A stretch of 64,000 nt of DNA. It comes from Physcia stellaris (Eukaryota; Ascomycota; Lecanoromycetes; Caliciales; Physciaceae). A program made the position numbers and the translations under genes. The stretch lies in assembly GCA_018902385.1 (NCBI GenBank), contig JABSSW010000006.1, positions 868,001 through 932,000 on the forward strand. The letters run 5' to 3'. Numbering within the stretch: the first letter of the stretch is position 1; every line of letters begins with the position of its first letter. Shown here piece by piece: positions 48,507 to 58,888 of this stretch. Under the pieces are notes generated by a model, which was given only the letters and a program-made list of their open reading frames with translations, did no database searches and was not told the DNA's origin.

Positions 48507-48809
48507 GCTGCTTAGATGGCAAAAACACCTCCCAGTGTTTCCTTACGGCGCATGCTTGTCCGGATGATACCCAGGTCTAATCAATGAATATAGAATGCTT
48601 GTACATGCCTAATGAACCTAATTGAAAGTGATTTGAGCTTGCAGTACGTCGTGGAGTCACCTCCGAAGCTGCCTGGTGGCTAGAGAATCCTTCAATTGAT
48701 GAGAAGCTGCTCCAACATCAATCGTAGATCAACATGAACTCTATACCAGATGCCCTCACCAAGCTTAGGTCAAGCTTCAGGAGCTCACAGCTTTGTTCGC
48801 ATCCGGTAT
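48507..48809. other. Convergent 3' region, no gene seen
   Basis: About 300 bp between the Uds1-like gene (plus) and the Cys-rich small protein (minus). Nothing is supported. Confidence 0.5.
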
Positions 48810-49247
48810 TTACCCTTCGTGTTCCTTCCAGTAGGTGTAACCTGATCCCGGCATTGTGGTCTCACAGCTGTTATGGCTTCTCCTGCATACCCATACTTTG
48901 TCTGCATGCTTGACCTTATCGTTCATAACGTATTTGACGCCAGAGTCGTCCCACTCCCTGAGCAGAACATTCTTCTTGGATTTGGGCTTTTTGGCCGAAA
49001 CGCCAGCCATGCGATTTTTCCACATTCCTCCATATTTATAGAAGGGTTTGCCTGGGCCATCGATTTCGCCGCCAGATACTTGCTTCCAACATCCTGACGT
49101 GCATACAAAATGCCATATCAAAGTCTCATCGATGCGGCAGCGAACCAGTACATCGCACAGATTATGACAAAGGTCACAAGCTTTTCGACGAGACGACGGG
49201 GAACTCGAACGTTTAGAAGACTTATTTGTGGTTGCAGGCAGTGACAT
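48810..49247 (-). CDS. Small Cys-rich zinc-binding-like protein, unknown
   Basis: A single exon of 145 residues. After a basic Ser-rich start, residues ~23-60 read KACDLCHNLCDVLVRCRIDE and then WHFVCTSGCWKQVSGG, a set of paired Cys with a conserved Trp, suggestive of a treble-clef or zinc-ribbon fold. KPFYKYGGMWKNR follows, then a Lys-rich stretch. I recall the CDLC...WHFVC...CWK...YGGMWKN pattern in other fungal proteins of unknown function. There is no signal peptide or membrane segment. The C-terminal 50 residues, with VWVCRRSHNSC, may be a second short Cys element. Confidence 0.65.
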   Translation of the reverse strand: MSLPATTNKSSKRSSSPSSRRKACDLCHNLCDVLVRCRIDETLIWHFVCTSGCWKQVSGGEIDGPGKPFYKYGGMWKNRMAGVSAKKPKSKKNVLLREWDDSGVKYVMNDKVKHADKVWVCRRSHNSCETTMPGSGYTYWKEHEG

Positions 49248-49453
49248 GGTGCAATGACAAGTCGAGGTATTTAGTGATCAGAGAGTAACGGATATTTGTC
49301 GGGTGCAAACTCTTCATACGTGCAGGACCAAGTAAGGTATCATACCTAAACCTCGCTAATCCCAAAAGGTCAAGCGCCATAGCTACGATTCTGGAGAATG
49401 CGAAAGTTCGATGATAACTTCGGAGCCCAGATCAGTCTTCTCTACTTAACGTC

Positions 49454-50241
49454 ATGATTCAGCGGTGTCTTCTGCGGCAGTCGTTGCCAAAATTCCGACC
49501 GTTTCCTGTTTCAGCTATATCACCGGACTGTGTGCTTCGCAACCATCCCTCACTGCGAGTTTCTAATGCCCTAAGAAGACAGGCGACGGCCTCAAAATAC
49601 TATTCCTCAGCGACTGAAGCAACGTCGAATTCGGAATCCTCAACCGCCGAAAGAGAAAACACCGCGCAAAAAGAAGAGAGTCCGCTCAAGAACGAGCTTC
49701 AGAATAAGGATAAAGAAATAATAGATCTCAAGGTTCGCACACTGGATTCATCCCGTGCGCCACACCTGAGAGCTATTCAACTGACCATATTTGCACTCAG
49801 GATAAATACCTACGCTCCGTGGCCGACTTCCGCAACCTCCAAGAACGTACGAAGCGAGACATCAGAAATGCGCGAGAATTCGCCATCTCTCAATTTGCCA
49901 AAGATCTTCTCGAATCGATCGATAACCTTGATCGCGCCCTCGAAACAGTGCCGGCAGACAAGATTGGCAAGGAGGATAGCAACAAAGACCTCATGAACCT
50001 CTATGACGGACTTAGGATGACAGAAACCATATTGATGCAGACGTTGAAAAAGCATGGGCTTGAGCGATTCGATCCCGCGGAGCAGGAGGAGAAATTCAAC
50101 CCGAATTTACATGAAGCGACATTCCAGACTAAACTGGAGGGCAAGGAGGATGGAACGGTGTTCATCACGCAACAAAAAGGTTTTTCGCTCAACGGCAGAG
50201 TGGTGAGAGCAGCAAAGGTGGGGGTGGTCAAGAATTCCTAA
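49454..50241 (+). CDS. MGE1: Mitochondrial GrpE (Mge1), Hsp70 nucleotide exchange factor
   Basis: Mge1 releases ADP from matrix Hsp70 (Ssc1) during protein import and folding. Two exons (49454-49732, 49801-50241) give 239 residues. A basic N-terminus with no acidic residue up to about residue 23 is the presequence. The long helical part carries LKNELQNKDKEIIDLK joined across the intron to DKYLRSVADFRNLQERTKRD, the classic GrpE coiled coil. The C-terminal beta-wing domain has GLERFDPAEQEEKFNPNLHE, then GTVFITQQKGFSLNGRVVRA, which ends in the conserved R-x-A-x-V pattern. The intron is 68 nt with branch AACTGACC and acceptor GCACTCAG. The gene neighbours other mitochondrial genes in this stretch. 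Confidence 0.93.
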
Positions 50242-50497
50242 ATGGCTCGCGTATTTGATGGCAGAATTCCTAATGGATTGTGATACTGCTCACTTGTGTT
50301 TATATCGTGGTTGATACTGGGGCTCTTTGACACATTGTATATACCCGCTCCTCTCTCGGTTTATGACTGTAGCATAGCATTGCGGTGGAATATGGCCTCT
50401 TTATATGGCCTGTTGGAGGTCGTCATTTCTATTGAAAATGTACAAATCTTAATATTTTTGCCATGAGTATCCTCGAAAAGAGAAATGTGGATAAGTT

Positions 50498-51985
50498 TCA
50501 TCTCAATTCGACGCCATATTGATCCACTAGCTGCTTTCTCACCATTTCGTGGATCTCATTGACCTCTTCATTACGCAGTGTCCGCTCTAGACTTCGGTAA
50601 TTGATCCTGTAGCAAAGACTCTTCCGAGCTGTAACAGGATGCGAAAACTCGTCAACAAGCTTTACATCTTCGACTGAGTCCCCGGCGACGTTGCGAACGA
50701 CCTCCATGATATCATTTTCATGGAAATCGAACGAGTTACTGCGAAGACCTCCACCAGCGCTACTGCTCGTAGATCGGAGCCAGAACGCCACATCTTTGTA
50801 GCAAGCTGGATATCTGGAGAAAGGCACAAATTGCTTTATCGGCTTGTTGTTCGAAAACTGTTCTAGGAACCGTCGATCTTGCGACCAGAATAGTCGAATA
50901 TCTGTAATACCGAACAGAAGCATGGCAACTCTCTCAAGGCCAACACCAAAAGCCCAGCCTACTTTGTCAGGAACACCAGCATTGATGGGAAGTTCTTGCT
51001 TGACAATCCCGCAACCCAGAATTTCCAGCCAGTCGCCCTGCCAGAATACTTCCAGCTCCCAGGAGGGGCTTGTGAATGGGAAGTAAGCCTCAACCCATCG
51101 AGCCCGGAGTGGCTCATCGGTGGCCGCCGGGGTATTACCAGCTGCCACCAGGGATTCTTTTGCTTTCGAGAAAAGTTCAACCACTACATCTTCAAGGGAG
51201 CTTTTCAGATGTGCAGCTATCGCCTCTGCCTCTTCTAGACTGTGGTGCTTCTCTTGCAGTGGATTCCTTTCCACATGTACCGTCGGGTTCATATCTTCTA
51301 CGTCCAGATTATGCTTTGGTAGCCGTTGTAAATCCTGCAGAACAGCCTTTGCGAGATCGCCTCCGATAATCCTCCTGCGGTCCCACATTCGAGCTCCCTC
51401 CATCTGGTGGAAAATGGGGTAGTGACTCCTATCGATAGCATCCCTCCGGTAGACATCCGCACTGATAGTATAGCCTTCACTGTCATTTTTTCGGAAAGTT
51501 TCAGCTTGGTGAGCACTTGTATGAGTCCTCAACACGGTTTCTTTGTTAAGGTAATAGGTGTCTGTACGACTCCTACCAGGATGGTCCTCAGGGAACCCAA
51601 GGGAGTCGAAGTTCTGAGAGACGCTCACAATTGGTGAGAGGTCATTGTAATGAACATAATCTGGTGAGGGAAAACGAGATTCTATCAATTGGCGCGTCAA
51701 AGAGACAGGATGCGAAGGCTGAAGGTGAAGCTGACGAGACAGAGAAGCAAGGACTGATGGTGGCACGTTGGTCCAATTGTCGATATGGTACCTTTTACCA
51801 TTAATCTCGGTATAAAGAGTACTTGCAGAAGATTCATTGAGTCCATTGGGTGGCTTGATAGACTGCGTCTGGTGCCTGGTCTGTGTGATATGACGCTGAA
51901 TGGTTGAATTGGCCGTTTTCCATGTCCGCCTAGCCCCCAAGCTTATACGACAAAGACCACCGCATTGAGGTGTTCTCAGACTCAT
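50498..51985 (-). CDS. MSF1: Mitochondrial phenylalanyl-tRNA synthetase
   Basis: A single exon of 495 residues. It charges mitochondrial tRNA-Phe as a monomer, unlike the cytosolic alpha2beta2 enzyme. The first ~45 residues are Arg/Thr-rich without acidic residues (targeting peptide). The class II catalytic core shows SQNFDSLGFPEDHPGRSRTD, VLRTHTSAHQAETF, YPIFHQMEGARMW (motif 2 region) and GWAFGVGLERVAMLLFGITD (motif 3). The C-terminal ~100 residues are the FDX-ACB anticodon-binding domain: PFSRYPACYKDVAFWL, LVDEFSHPVTARKSLCYRIN, RTLRNEEVNEIHEMV. Length and order are normal. It is convergent with MGE1. Confidence 0.95.
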   Translation of the reverse strand: MSLRTPQCGGLCRISLGARRTWKTANSTIQRHITQTRHQTQSIKPPNGLNESSASTLYTEINGKRYHIDNWTNVPPSVLASLSRQLHLQPSHPVSLTRQLIESRFPSPDYVHYNDLSPIVSVSQNFDSLGFPEDHPGRSRTDTYYLNKETVLRTHTSAHQAETFRKNDSEGYTISADVYRRDAIDRSHYPIFHQMEGARMWDRRRIIGGDLAKAVLQDLQRLPKHNLDVEDMNPTVHVERNPLQEKHHSLEEAEAIAAHLKSSLEDVVVELFSKAKESLVAAGNTPAATDEPLRARWVEAYFPFTSPSWELEVFWQGDWLEILGCGIVKQELPINAGVPDKVGWAFGVGLERVAMLLFGITDIRLFWSQDRRFLEQFSNNKPIKQFVPFSRYPACYKDVAFWLRSTSSSAGGGLRSNSFDFHENDIMEVVRNVAGDSVEDVKLVDEFSHPVTARKSLCYRINYRSLERTLRNEEVNEIHEMVRKQLVDQYGVELR

Positions 51986-52551
51986 GCCTCAAATCCCGAT
52001 CCTGGGCAATAATGCGAACCTTTTTGCCGAATTATCGTCTGAGCGCTTGGGGCGTTTAGGTAACGTATGCGCACTAGTAATGTAAAGTTCAGCACAACGT
52101 CACGATTCCGGCCATTAATAAGGTACTACAATACCCTACCTCGCCTCACTCGCCTACCCACCTCTCATGAGTCAAGCTTAGATAACTTACAGTGCGCAAA
52201 TTTATGTAAGCGAACACAAGGAGAGCTTGGGCGCCCGCGAAACACGCCCACGCCTAGGTGTGTGCCTGAATACAAGTATGGGTTCTCTAGGAACTCTCCC
52301 AGATTTGCCGGCTTTCCTGAACCCGGTGGAAAGCTTCATGAGCTCATCGGGTCGAAACAGCTATTTTTGTGGAAGGAGAGGAATCATGTGAAGAAAAGCT
52401 AAGTGTTTGTCACCCGTTTGATAATCGATTAATACAAGGTACCGTCCGGATCGCCAAATATTCTTCCCTGGTAATGATACAATTTGGATCCTGATTATCA
52501 TATCTAGCGTTTATACTACCTGCCTCACGTAAACCCTCTCTCTTCTCCTTC
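51986..52551. other. Intergenic, no gene supported
   Basis: This contains the upstream region of the Phe-tRNA synthetase start's opposite side, i.e. its promoter, and the 3' end of the next minus-strand gene. A plus-strand frame at 52067-52402 (111 codons) shows no conserved motif. Confidence 0.4.
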
Positions 52552-52978
52552 TCAAGATCGACCTGGCGAATGAAAGTCCTCGTCTCCGTACTCCATGAGA
52601 TCGATGAGATCGACTTTCCGAGTGGGAGGCGGAGAAGGTGACTTTGCGGACAGGATGGGACCCAAAACAGCCATGTTGTGCGTCGATGCGTTTCGCACCC
52701 TTCTCGCTACTGATTCGGACCTGGTGCGTAAAGTATCGAGAGTATCATTTCCCAAGAAGTTAAGACCCTGGCGATCGGTTTTTCATCTCTCACTTGAACG
52801 GGGAAAAGGGAGGCAAGGCACTTGGCTAATAGGATCGGCCAGAGAAAGGCACCTGATAGCCGTCACCGAGGAGTGAGTGACACTCGAAGAGGGCCTAAAA
52901 GCGTTTGTAAGACTCACAAGACCTGGATCAGCATACCTTGAAAGTATAGCAGGGATTCGCATGGGCACGAAACGGCAA
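52552..52978 (-). CDS. C-terminal part of an intron-rich gene, unknown
   Basis: Three consecutive exons fit in frame: 52978-52937 (LPFRAHANPCYTFK), 52894-52853 (ALFECHSLLGDGYQ) and 52767-52552 (GLNFLGNDTLDTLRTRSESV and onward, ending HSPGRS). The introns are 42 and 85 nt with good donors (GTATGC, GTGCCT) and acceptors (TTTTAG, GCCAG). The consistent phase and the amphipathic, conserved-looking sequence argue for a real gene. At least one more exon must lie upstream, between about 52995 and 53170, where an ATG-initiated minus frame exists, but I could not join it. I do not recognise the family; an adaptor-like or small helical-complex subunit is possible but not supported. Confidence 0.5.
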
Positions 52979-53234
52979 CTTCCGTAATTAACCTGGTCTG
53001 GTGTTGTCGTGATTCTTTGAATCTGTTTCTTCTGTGGAACAATGCTAGTATCCATATTCATCACTAGCTCTACTTCACAATTTCTCTTAAATTCGAGTGT
53101 TGAGGACATAAACGCTCGCTCCCCAGCCATAATCAATTCCAGGGCAATCATTCCGGCCATATTGAAGTCACTCGTAGCTTGAACGAACAGATAGTATTCT
53201 CCTTTGGAGACACCTCAACCATACTGCTGCAACG

Positions 53235-55148
53235 ATGCGACTTCTAATCGTGGCCGCAAGCCTCGCTACCAGCTTGAGTCTAAAAGCCGTCACCTCAATG
53301 AGCACCTCAGGCGGAGCAGTCTCTCATCTTGGCCAACCCCAACACCCTGCCTCCAATTGCAAGGACATTACCTTCACAGTGTCCGCCACGGCTCAAAACC
53401 AAGTCGCTGCTAATCCCCCGCCAAATTTCCTGGATCCGGATACGTCTCTCGCCTTTTTGGAACAACCAGTCGTACTCACTACCGTCTCTGGAACCCAAAA
53501 TCTCTATGGTCAATATTGCGAGCCGACGGTCAAGAATCCCTCGCGAGCGAAGACTCTCCAACTCCTAGTTCATGGCATAAGTTACGATCATACGTACTGG
53601 GCTGGCTTCGACTCCCTTCCCTCTTCGCCAGCATATTCCTGGGTGACTTACGCGAATGCCCAAGGGTACCCAACTCTGGCCATTGATCGACTGGGTAATG
53701 GCAGGTAAGTAACACCAGATAGACATTCTATCACTATTTGCCCCACCGGAGTAGCAAGATCGCTTGTATCAGCACTGCATCAGGAGACACGTCTTGCCCA
53801 GTTATCTCAATCGGTACAGCAAGGCTTACGTTCAGCATGTTCAGATCTGACCATCCTGATCCGATTTCCCTCGTCCAAGCGCCGTACCAGGTCGAACTCA
53901 TTCATGGGATCATCACCCAGCTACGGAGTTCGTCATATCTAGCAATCCCAACACCATGGACAAAGGTCATTTTCGCCGGCGTATGTGTTCCTGCTTCTAG
54001 GCTCAATATTCGCTGCAACGAGGGAGCTAATCTACAAAAAATAGCACTCCTACGGGTCCATTCTAGCCACGCAGCTCAGTAGCAAGCATCCAAAGGATAT
54101 TGATAGCTACATTTTGAGCGGTTTTGCAGTTCCGCTACCGAATGAACAATCTCTACCTGGTGTCACCGGTGAAGAATATATCCAAGCTTCAACCTATGAC
54201 TCAGCACGTTTCTCACCAGCAGTGTATGCTCCAGGTGAGCTCTTTGTTTTCTATGCCCAACATAATACTAGATGATAGTGTTGTCTTCTAGCACTTCCTT
54301 TCTTCCTTGTACCTCTAGGCAATCGGTCCTCTCTTGTCGGAAGTGAAGTTCAAGTCCTAATCTACATATTTAATCAGGGTACCTAGTCTCGAGCAGCAAG
54401 CAAGGCCGGTACGTTTTGTCGGATCTTCCCGTTTCTTTTTATGGTCTCCAATGGATTGTTTGATTTAGGGAAGATATCTACTCGAGAGGCGTGTCGTGTA
54501 GCTCACCGCTTACCCGAAAATCGAAATGCTGACTCCGAGATCACTAACAGCCAAGACTCGTTCTACAGCCGTCCTGATGTAGACTTCTCTCGTGCTCATT
54601 ACGACGTCGATTTCCAAACCCAAGGAACGATCGCGCTTGGCGAAGCCCTCACAACGGTGACGATCTTCAATTCGACGACCTACGCAGGCCCCGTCTATGT
54701 GCTGACGGGCCAGAATGACGCTTTATTTTGTGGCAATGGGTCCAGACTACTGGGAACCCCGGATTGTGGGTCTGGAGCTACAAGTCAATTGGCGGCTCTG
54801 AAAGTGTTTTATCCCGCAGTGCCTGCTAGCAAGTTCGACTATTATGCCCAGCTGTGTTCGGGGCATACCCTCCAGCAGCATTACACTGCGGCTAGCGGGT
54901 TTGCGAAGGTAGGCCGTTCCATCTTCATCATTCTTTCTATCTTTGTGTGCACCTTCACTTGTGTTCCCAAAGTTTGGTTTGGTCTGGCTGGCTAGTCGAT
55001 CTAACCAAGAATTCACGTCGCGTTATCTATCAGCGATCATATCATCTGCCTTAAAACTTACTCCAGTCCCCCATGTTGTTTGCCTTAGACAGAAGATACT
55101 GACTGTATTCTGTAGGCACATGCATTCTTAGCTGCGCAGGGATTTTGA
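53235..55148 (+). CDS. Secreted alpha/beta-hydrolase
   Basis: Six exons fit in frame: 53235-53704, 53845-53980, 54045-54234, 54378-54408, 54551-54908 and 55116-55148, giving 405 residues. The N-terminus MRLLIVAASLATSLSLKAV is a signal peptide. The alpha/beta-hydrolase core shows the oxyanion-hole strand LQLLVHGISYDHTYW, then TLAIDRLGNGRSDHP, the nucleophile elbow split by an intron (VIFAG / HSYGSILATQL, G-H-S-Y-G), the acid strand VYVLTGQNDALFC and the catalytic His in CSGHTLQQHYTA. Family members include secreted esterases and lipases of fungi; substrate cannot be told. The 142-nt intron near 54409-54550 is supported because it removes a frame break and rejoins YLVSSSKQGR to QDSFYSRPDVDF. 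Confidence 0.82.
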
Positions 55149-55902
55149 TAGACCGATCAATTGCGTCCAAAAGTCAGGTGAACTTCAATGGTTCGGGGGA
55201 TAGATAAGAGGGCATGATTAGAGGTGAACGAGAGGATTAACCCCCATAGAGGCCCTTTAAAAATAGCATTCGCTACACATTAGAAACAGCAGAAGCTTCC
55301 ACTCTGTGCCCACCCAAAAACACAATCAGAGTGCTGATTCCGGGACAATGAGATGAAAGCCCAAAGTGGGAAGAAATTTAACTCCAAGCATTCCAATCAT
55401 TGGCAATTCTAACGAGATGTTCCAAACACGGGTAACGTTGACCCGATGATACATCGGCACTCGGTGTTATCAAGGGCAATTGCTCATCCCATTTCGCTTT
55501 CAGAGAGGTGCAAGTACGTGACATGATGACCGCTGAAGAAGCTCGTAACATTTGACATAAATGCAATCCAATCCCGAGATTGGTGATTAGCCATTTACTG
55601 ATACTACCGTTAACATAGCAGAAAGCCTCAATTCTAAACACAGGGTCAAAGTCTTTCGACATGAGCAGTAGCAGGTACAATTAAGATGGCAGGCCCCAGC
55701 TAATCAAAGAAACTCTACAAGGAACCGTGACTAGCTATCAGATTGATACACTAGGGGCAGAGCGCCTTCAAATCAGCCAATTTCATACACTTACACTACT
55801 GAAACCTGGAAATCTAAACCATCTCTGGCCTGCAGGTGAGAATTTACCATTTCGCAGCAAGCACATTTAGTAACATCTTATGGATTCACTAAGCAGTCCG
55901 CT
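55149..55902. other. Convergent 3' region with one weak frame
   Basis: This lies between the hydrolase (plus) and acetyl-CoA synthetase (minus). A 100-codon minus frame at 55378-55680 starts MYLLLLMSKDFDPVFRIEAF; it has no known motif and no clear flanking exons. It could be a degraded gene piece or chance. Confidence 0.4.
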
Positions 55903-58233
55903 CTATTTCTTCCTCGACGCTTGCACAGTTTCAATTATCTTATCCACAACACTGGGATCCGAAAGCTGCATGAAAGTCAGTCGCTGTGCTTCTGACTTAT
56001 AGTAACCAAAGCTTACCGTCGAGGTATCTCCCAAAGAGTCTTCCTCTCCTGACAGAATCTTCCGCAGGATGCGTCTCATTATCTTACCCGAACGAGTTTT
56101 CGGTAGATCATCAATGACAAAAACCGCTTTTGGAGCAGCGAAAGGACCAATCGATTTGCGGACCTGCAGAATCAAATCTTTTTTAACTTGATCGGTGGTT
56201 TCGTTGCCTTCTTTGAGAGAGACGAAGGCGTTAACAGCCTGACCGGAGAGCTCGTCGTTGATTCCAACCACAGCGGCTTCAGCAACCTGATCTACCGACT
56301 GTTAGTATCTTCAAACGGTAAGCATTAGTAAACTTACGGTGCTCGAGAAGAGCGGCCTCGATTTCAGCCGTCGATAATCTATGACCTGACACATTGACGA
56401 CATCGTCTACGCGACCTCGGATCCAATAGTATCCCTCGTGATCTCGGCCAGCTCCGTCACCAGTAAACTATCTATGTTAGCACTCTAATTAGACATTCAG
56501 ACGACTTTCTCGTACGTAGTATCCTTTGTAGACGTTCAGGTATGTGTCCATATATCGCTTATGTGCGCCCCATACTGTGCGAGCCATGCTAGGCCACGGC
56601 TTTTTGATCGCGAGAACGCCCTCAACGTCATTTCCATGAACCTCTTCTCCTGACACAGGATCGATGATTGCGGGCTCAATACCAAAGAATGGTAACGAGG
56701 CACTTCCGGGTTTAGTAGGAGTTACGCCTCCTAGAGGAGTAATAACATGAGAGCCAGTCTCGGTTTGCCAGTACGTCTAGCCATTATCATTAGTGGACGT
56801 TTCCTGATTGTAACGATGTGATAGTGCTCACATCGACGACATGTGCTTCCTCTTTTCCTACTATCTCAAAATACCATTTCCAAACTTCAGCAGCGATTGG
56901 CTCGCCTACAGAGCCAAGAACTCGGAGCTTTCTCATCGGATGCTTACAATGTGAGTCGCCAGCTCGCTTGAGAAGTCTCAATGCTGTCGGGGCAACGTAG
57001 AACTGCGAAACCTCATGTTTCTCGATAACTTCCCAGTAACGAGAGAAATTAGGATAGGCAGGCGTGCCTTCAAAAACAACAGTTGTACAACCTAGCAGCA
57101 GAGGGGCGTATACTACATATGTATGACCAGTAATCCAGCCAACGTCACCGCCGCAGAAGAATTTGTCGTTATCGTGAATGTCGAAGACGTATTTTCCGGT
57201 CGCAGCTGCACCAAGCAGATAGCCCGCGGTCGTGTGCATCACCCCTTTGGGCTTACCGGTCGAACCAGAGGTGTAAAGTAGGAAAAGTGGGTCTTCTGAA
57301 TTCATCGGTTCTGCGGGGATGTAGCTTGGGTATTTCTCCAGCTCCTCATGCCACCACCAGTCTCGCCCCTTGGTCCAGGGGACATCAGCACCGGTACGCT
57401 TGAAGACTAAGCAATGAGAGACGTCCGGACATTGCTTCAAAGCGTCGTCAACAATTTTCTTTGTTCCGATGACTTTGCCGCCCCGTTTACCCTCATCACT
57501 CGTAATGACCACTTTTGATTGGGCGTCTAGAACTCGATCCCGCAGAGAATCTGAAGAGAAGCCAGCAAACACCACTGAGTGGACGGCTCCGATACGAGAA
57601 CAAGCGAGGAAGGATATCAACGCCTCGGGGACCATGGGCAAGTACAACGCCACAGTGTCGCCCTTTTTTACGCCCATTTGCTTCAGGACGAAAGCAAGCT
57701 TCGACACCTCTCGTAGGAGCTCGCCGTAAGAGATTGTCCGCCCTTCATTGGGTTCATCGGCTTCGTATATGATGGCTGGTTTATCGGGGGTTTTGAACGC
57801 ATGTCGATCGACGCAATTGAATGAGGCGTTGAGCCGGCCCTCTAAAAACCAAGCATTGTCACCGTTGACGAAGGATCCCGAATGGACGGTTTGGAAATCT
57901 TTATCCCAGGTTAACAGCTCCCGAGCCATGTTGCCCCAGAACTTGTCTCCATCCTCGATCGACTCTTTGTACATCTTCTGGTACGTCTCAAGTGAATCTA
58001 TATGGGGTTTGGAAGGATGCTTCCTGTGCAATTGTTAGAGGACTTGTGTAGGTGTTCGCTTGAGCATCAGCAAGGCTTCGACTAACTCGAACATCTTCTT
58101 CGGGACATGGTACGTATCTGCGCATGGATCAGCTGCAAAGCAGGCTCCTGCTGCGGTCACGGTTACCTATATTGTGCGCCTCCGCTACTACCATAGAAGG
58201 AGGTTCAGGAGGTTCAGCGCCACCCTCACTCAT
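55903..58233 (-). CDS. facA: Acetyl-CoA synthetase (FacA/Acs1)
   Basis: This enzyme turns acetate, ATP and CoA into acetyl-CoA, needed for growth on acetate and C2 sources. Exon 1 58233-58167 and exon 2 58117-58087 encode the start ([26 protein letters not shown]), spliced to the large exon from 58023 ([20 protein letters not shown]). Later introns lie near 56790-56835, 56460-56520, 56290-56340 and 55966-56016. Motifs are the AMP-binding P-loop [36 protein letters not shown], the TYWQTETG motif across an intron, and near the C-terminus [16 protein letters not shown] with the acetylatable Lys. The splice before the end joins GDTST to [12 protein letters not shown]. GlcNAc-6-P deacetylase lies just upstream in the same orientation. 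Confidence 0.93.
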
Positions 58234-58888
58234 GGCTGCAGTGTACTATCGGATTGGCAAGGGTTGTTGATGGGGGTCAACAATAGGTATGACAAGCGGA
58301 GGTGAGAGACAAGCTTCAGACAAGCGTTTGAAGCAGACGCAGAGACTGCAGAAGAAGGGGTCACTACTAGCAGAAGGATGGGGATGATGAGGAACTACAT
58401 CAAGAGCTGATGACTTTTAGGTGATGGGTATTAAGCTTAACTTCAGTAAAGATAGAAAGCGAAGGTAGATACTTCAGTATATCTATCGGCTTCCTATCAG
58501 GCAGGGGTACCTTGGCTGGCTACACGCCTTGCGCTCAGCACCGAGATGGATTGTGGGGTAGATTGGCTCGGCCAAAAGGCACAAACGGTATCACGGTATG
58601 ACGAGGGTGGGGAAGCGAGTCTTGGGTACGGCAATAATTCCGTCAATGGTGATCTCGTGATCAGGTGAGTCCAGTGTTGATTAGGGTTCTGTCGGAAAGA
58701 TAAGGGTACGAGTACGAAGATATCTCACCATCTACCTGTTTTCCGGTTGTAAGGTAAGGTACTTGTAATTAGTCAGTACTCGAGGTGTTACCTTCTACTT
58801 ACAGTGCGGAGCCAGAACGGATACCTCAGCACACTTGGCATGCCTTGGCTGATTGAAGCGCAACGACGGCATGCTCACTACTCATACT
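58234..58888. other. facA upstream region
   Basis: About 650 bp between the facA start and the stop of the GlcNAc-6-phosphate deacetylase, both minus strand. It should contain the facA promoter. No open frame of interest. CREA-type (SYGGRG) sites are plausible here, but I do not claim particular ones. Confidence 0.45.
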
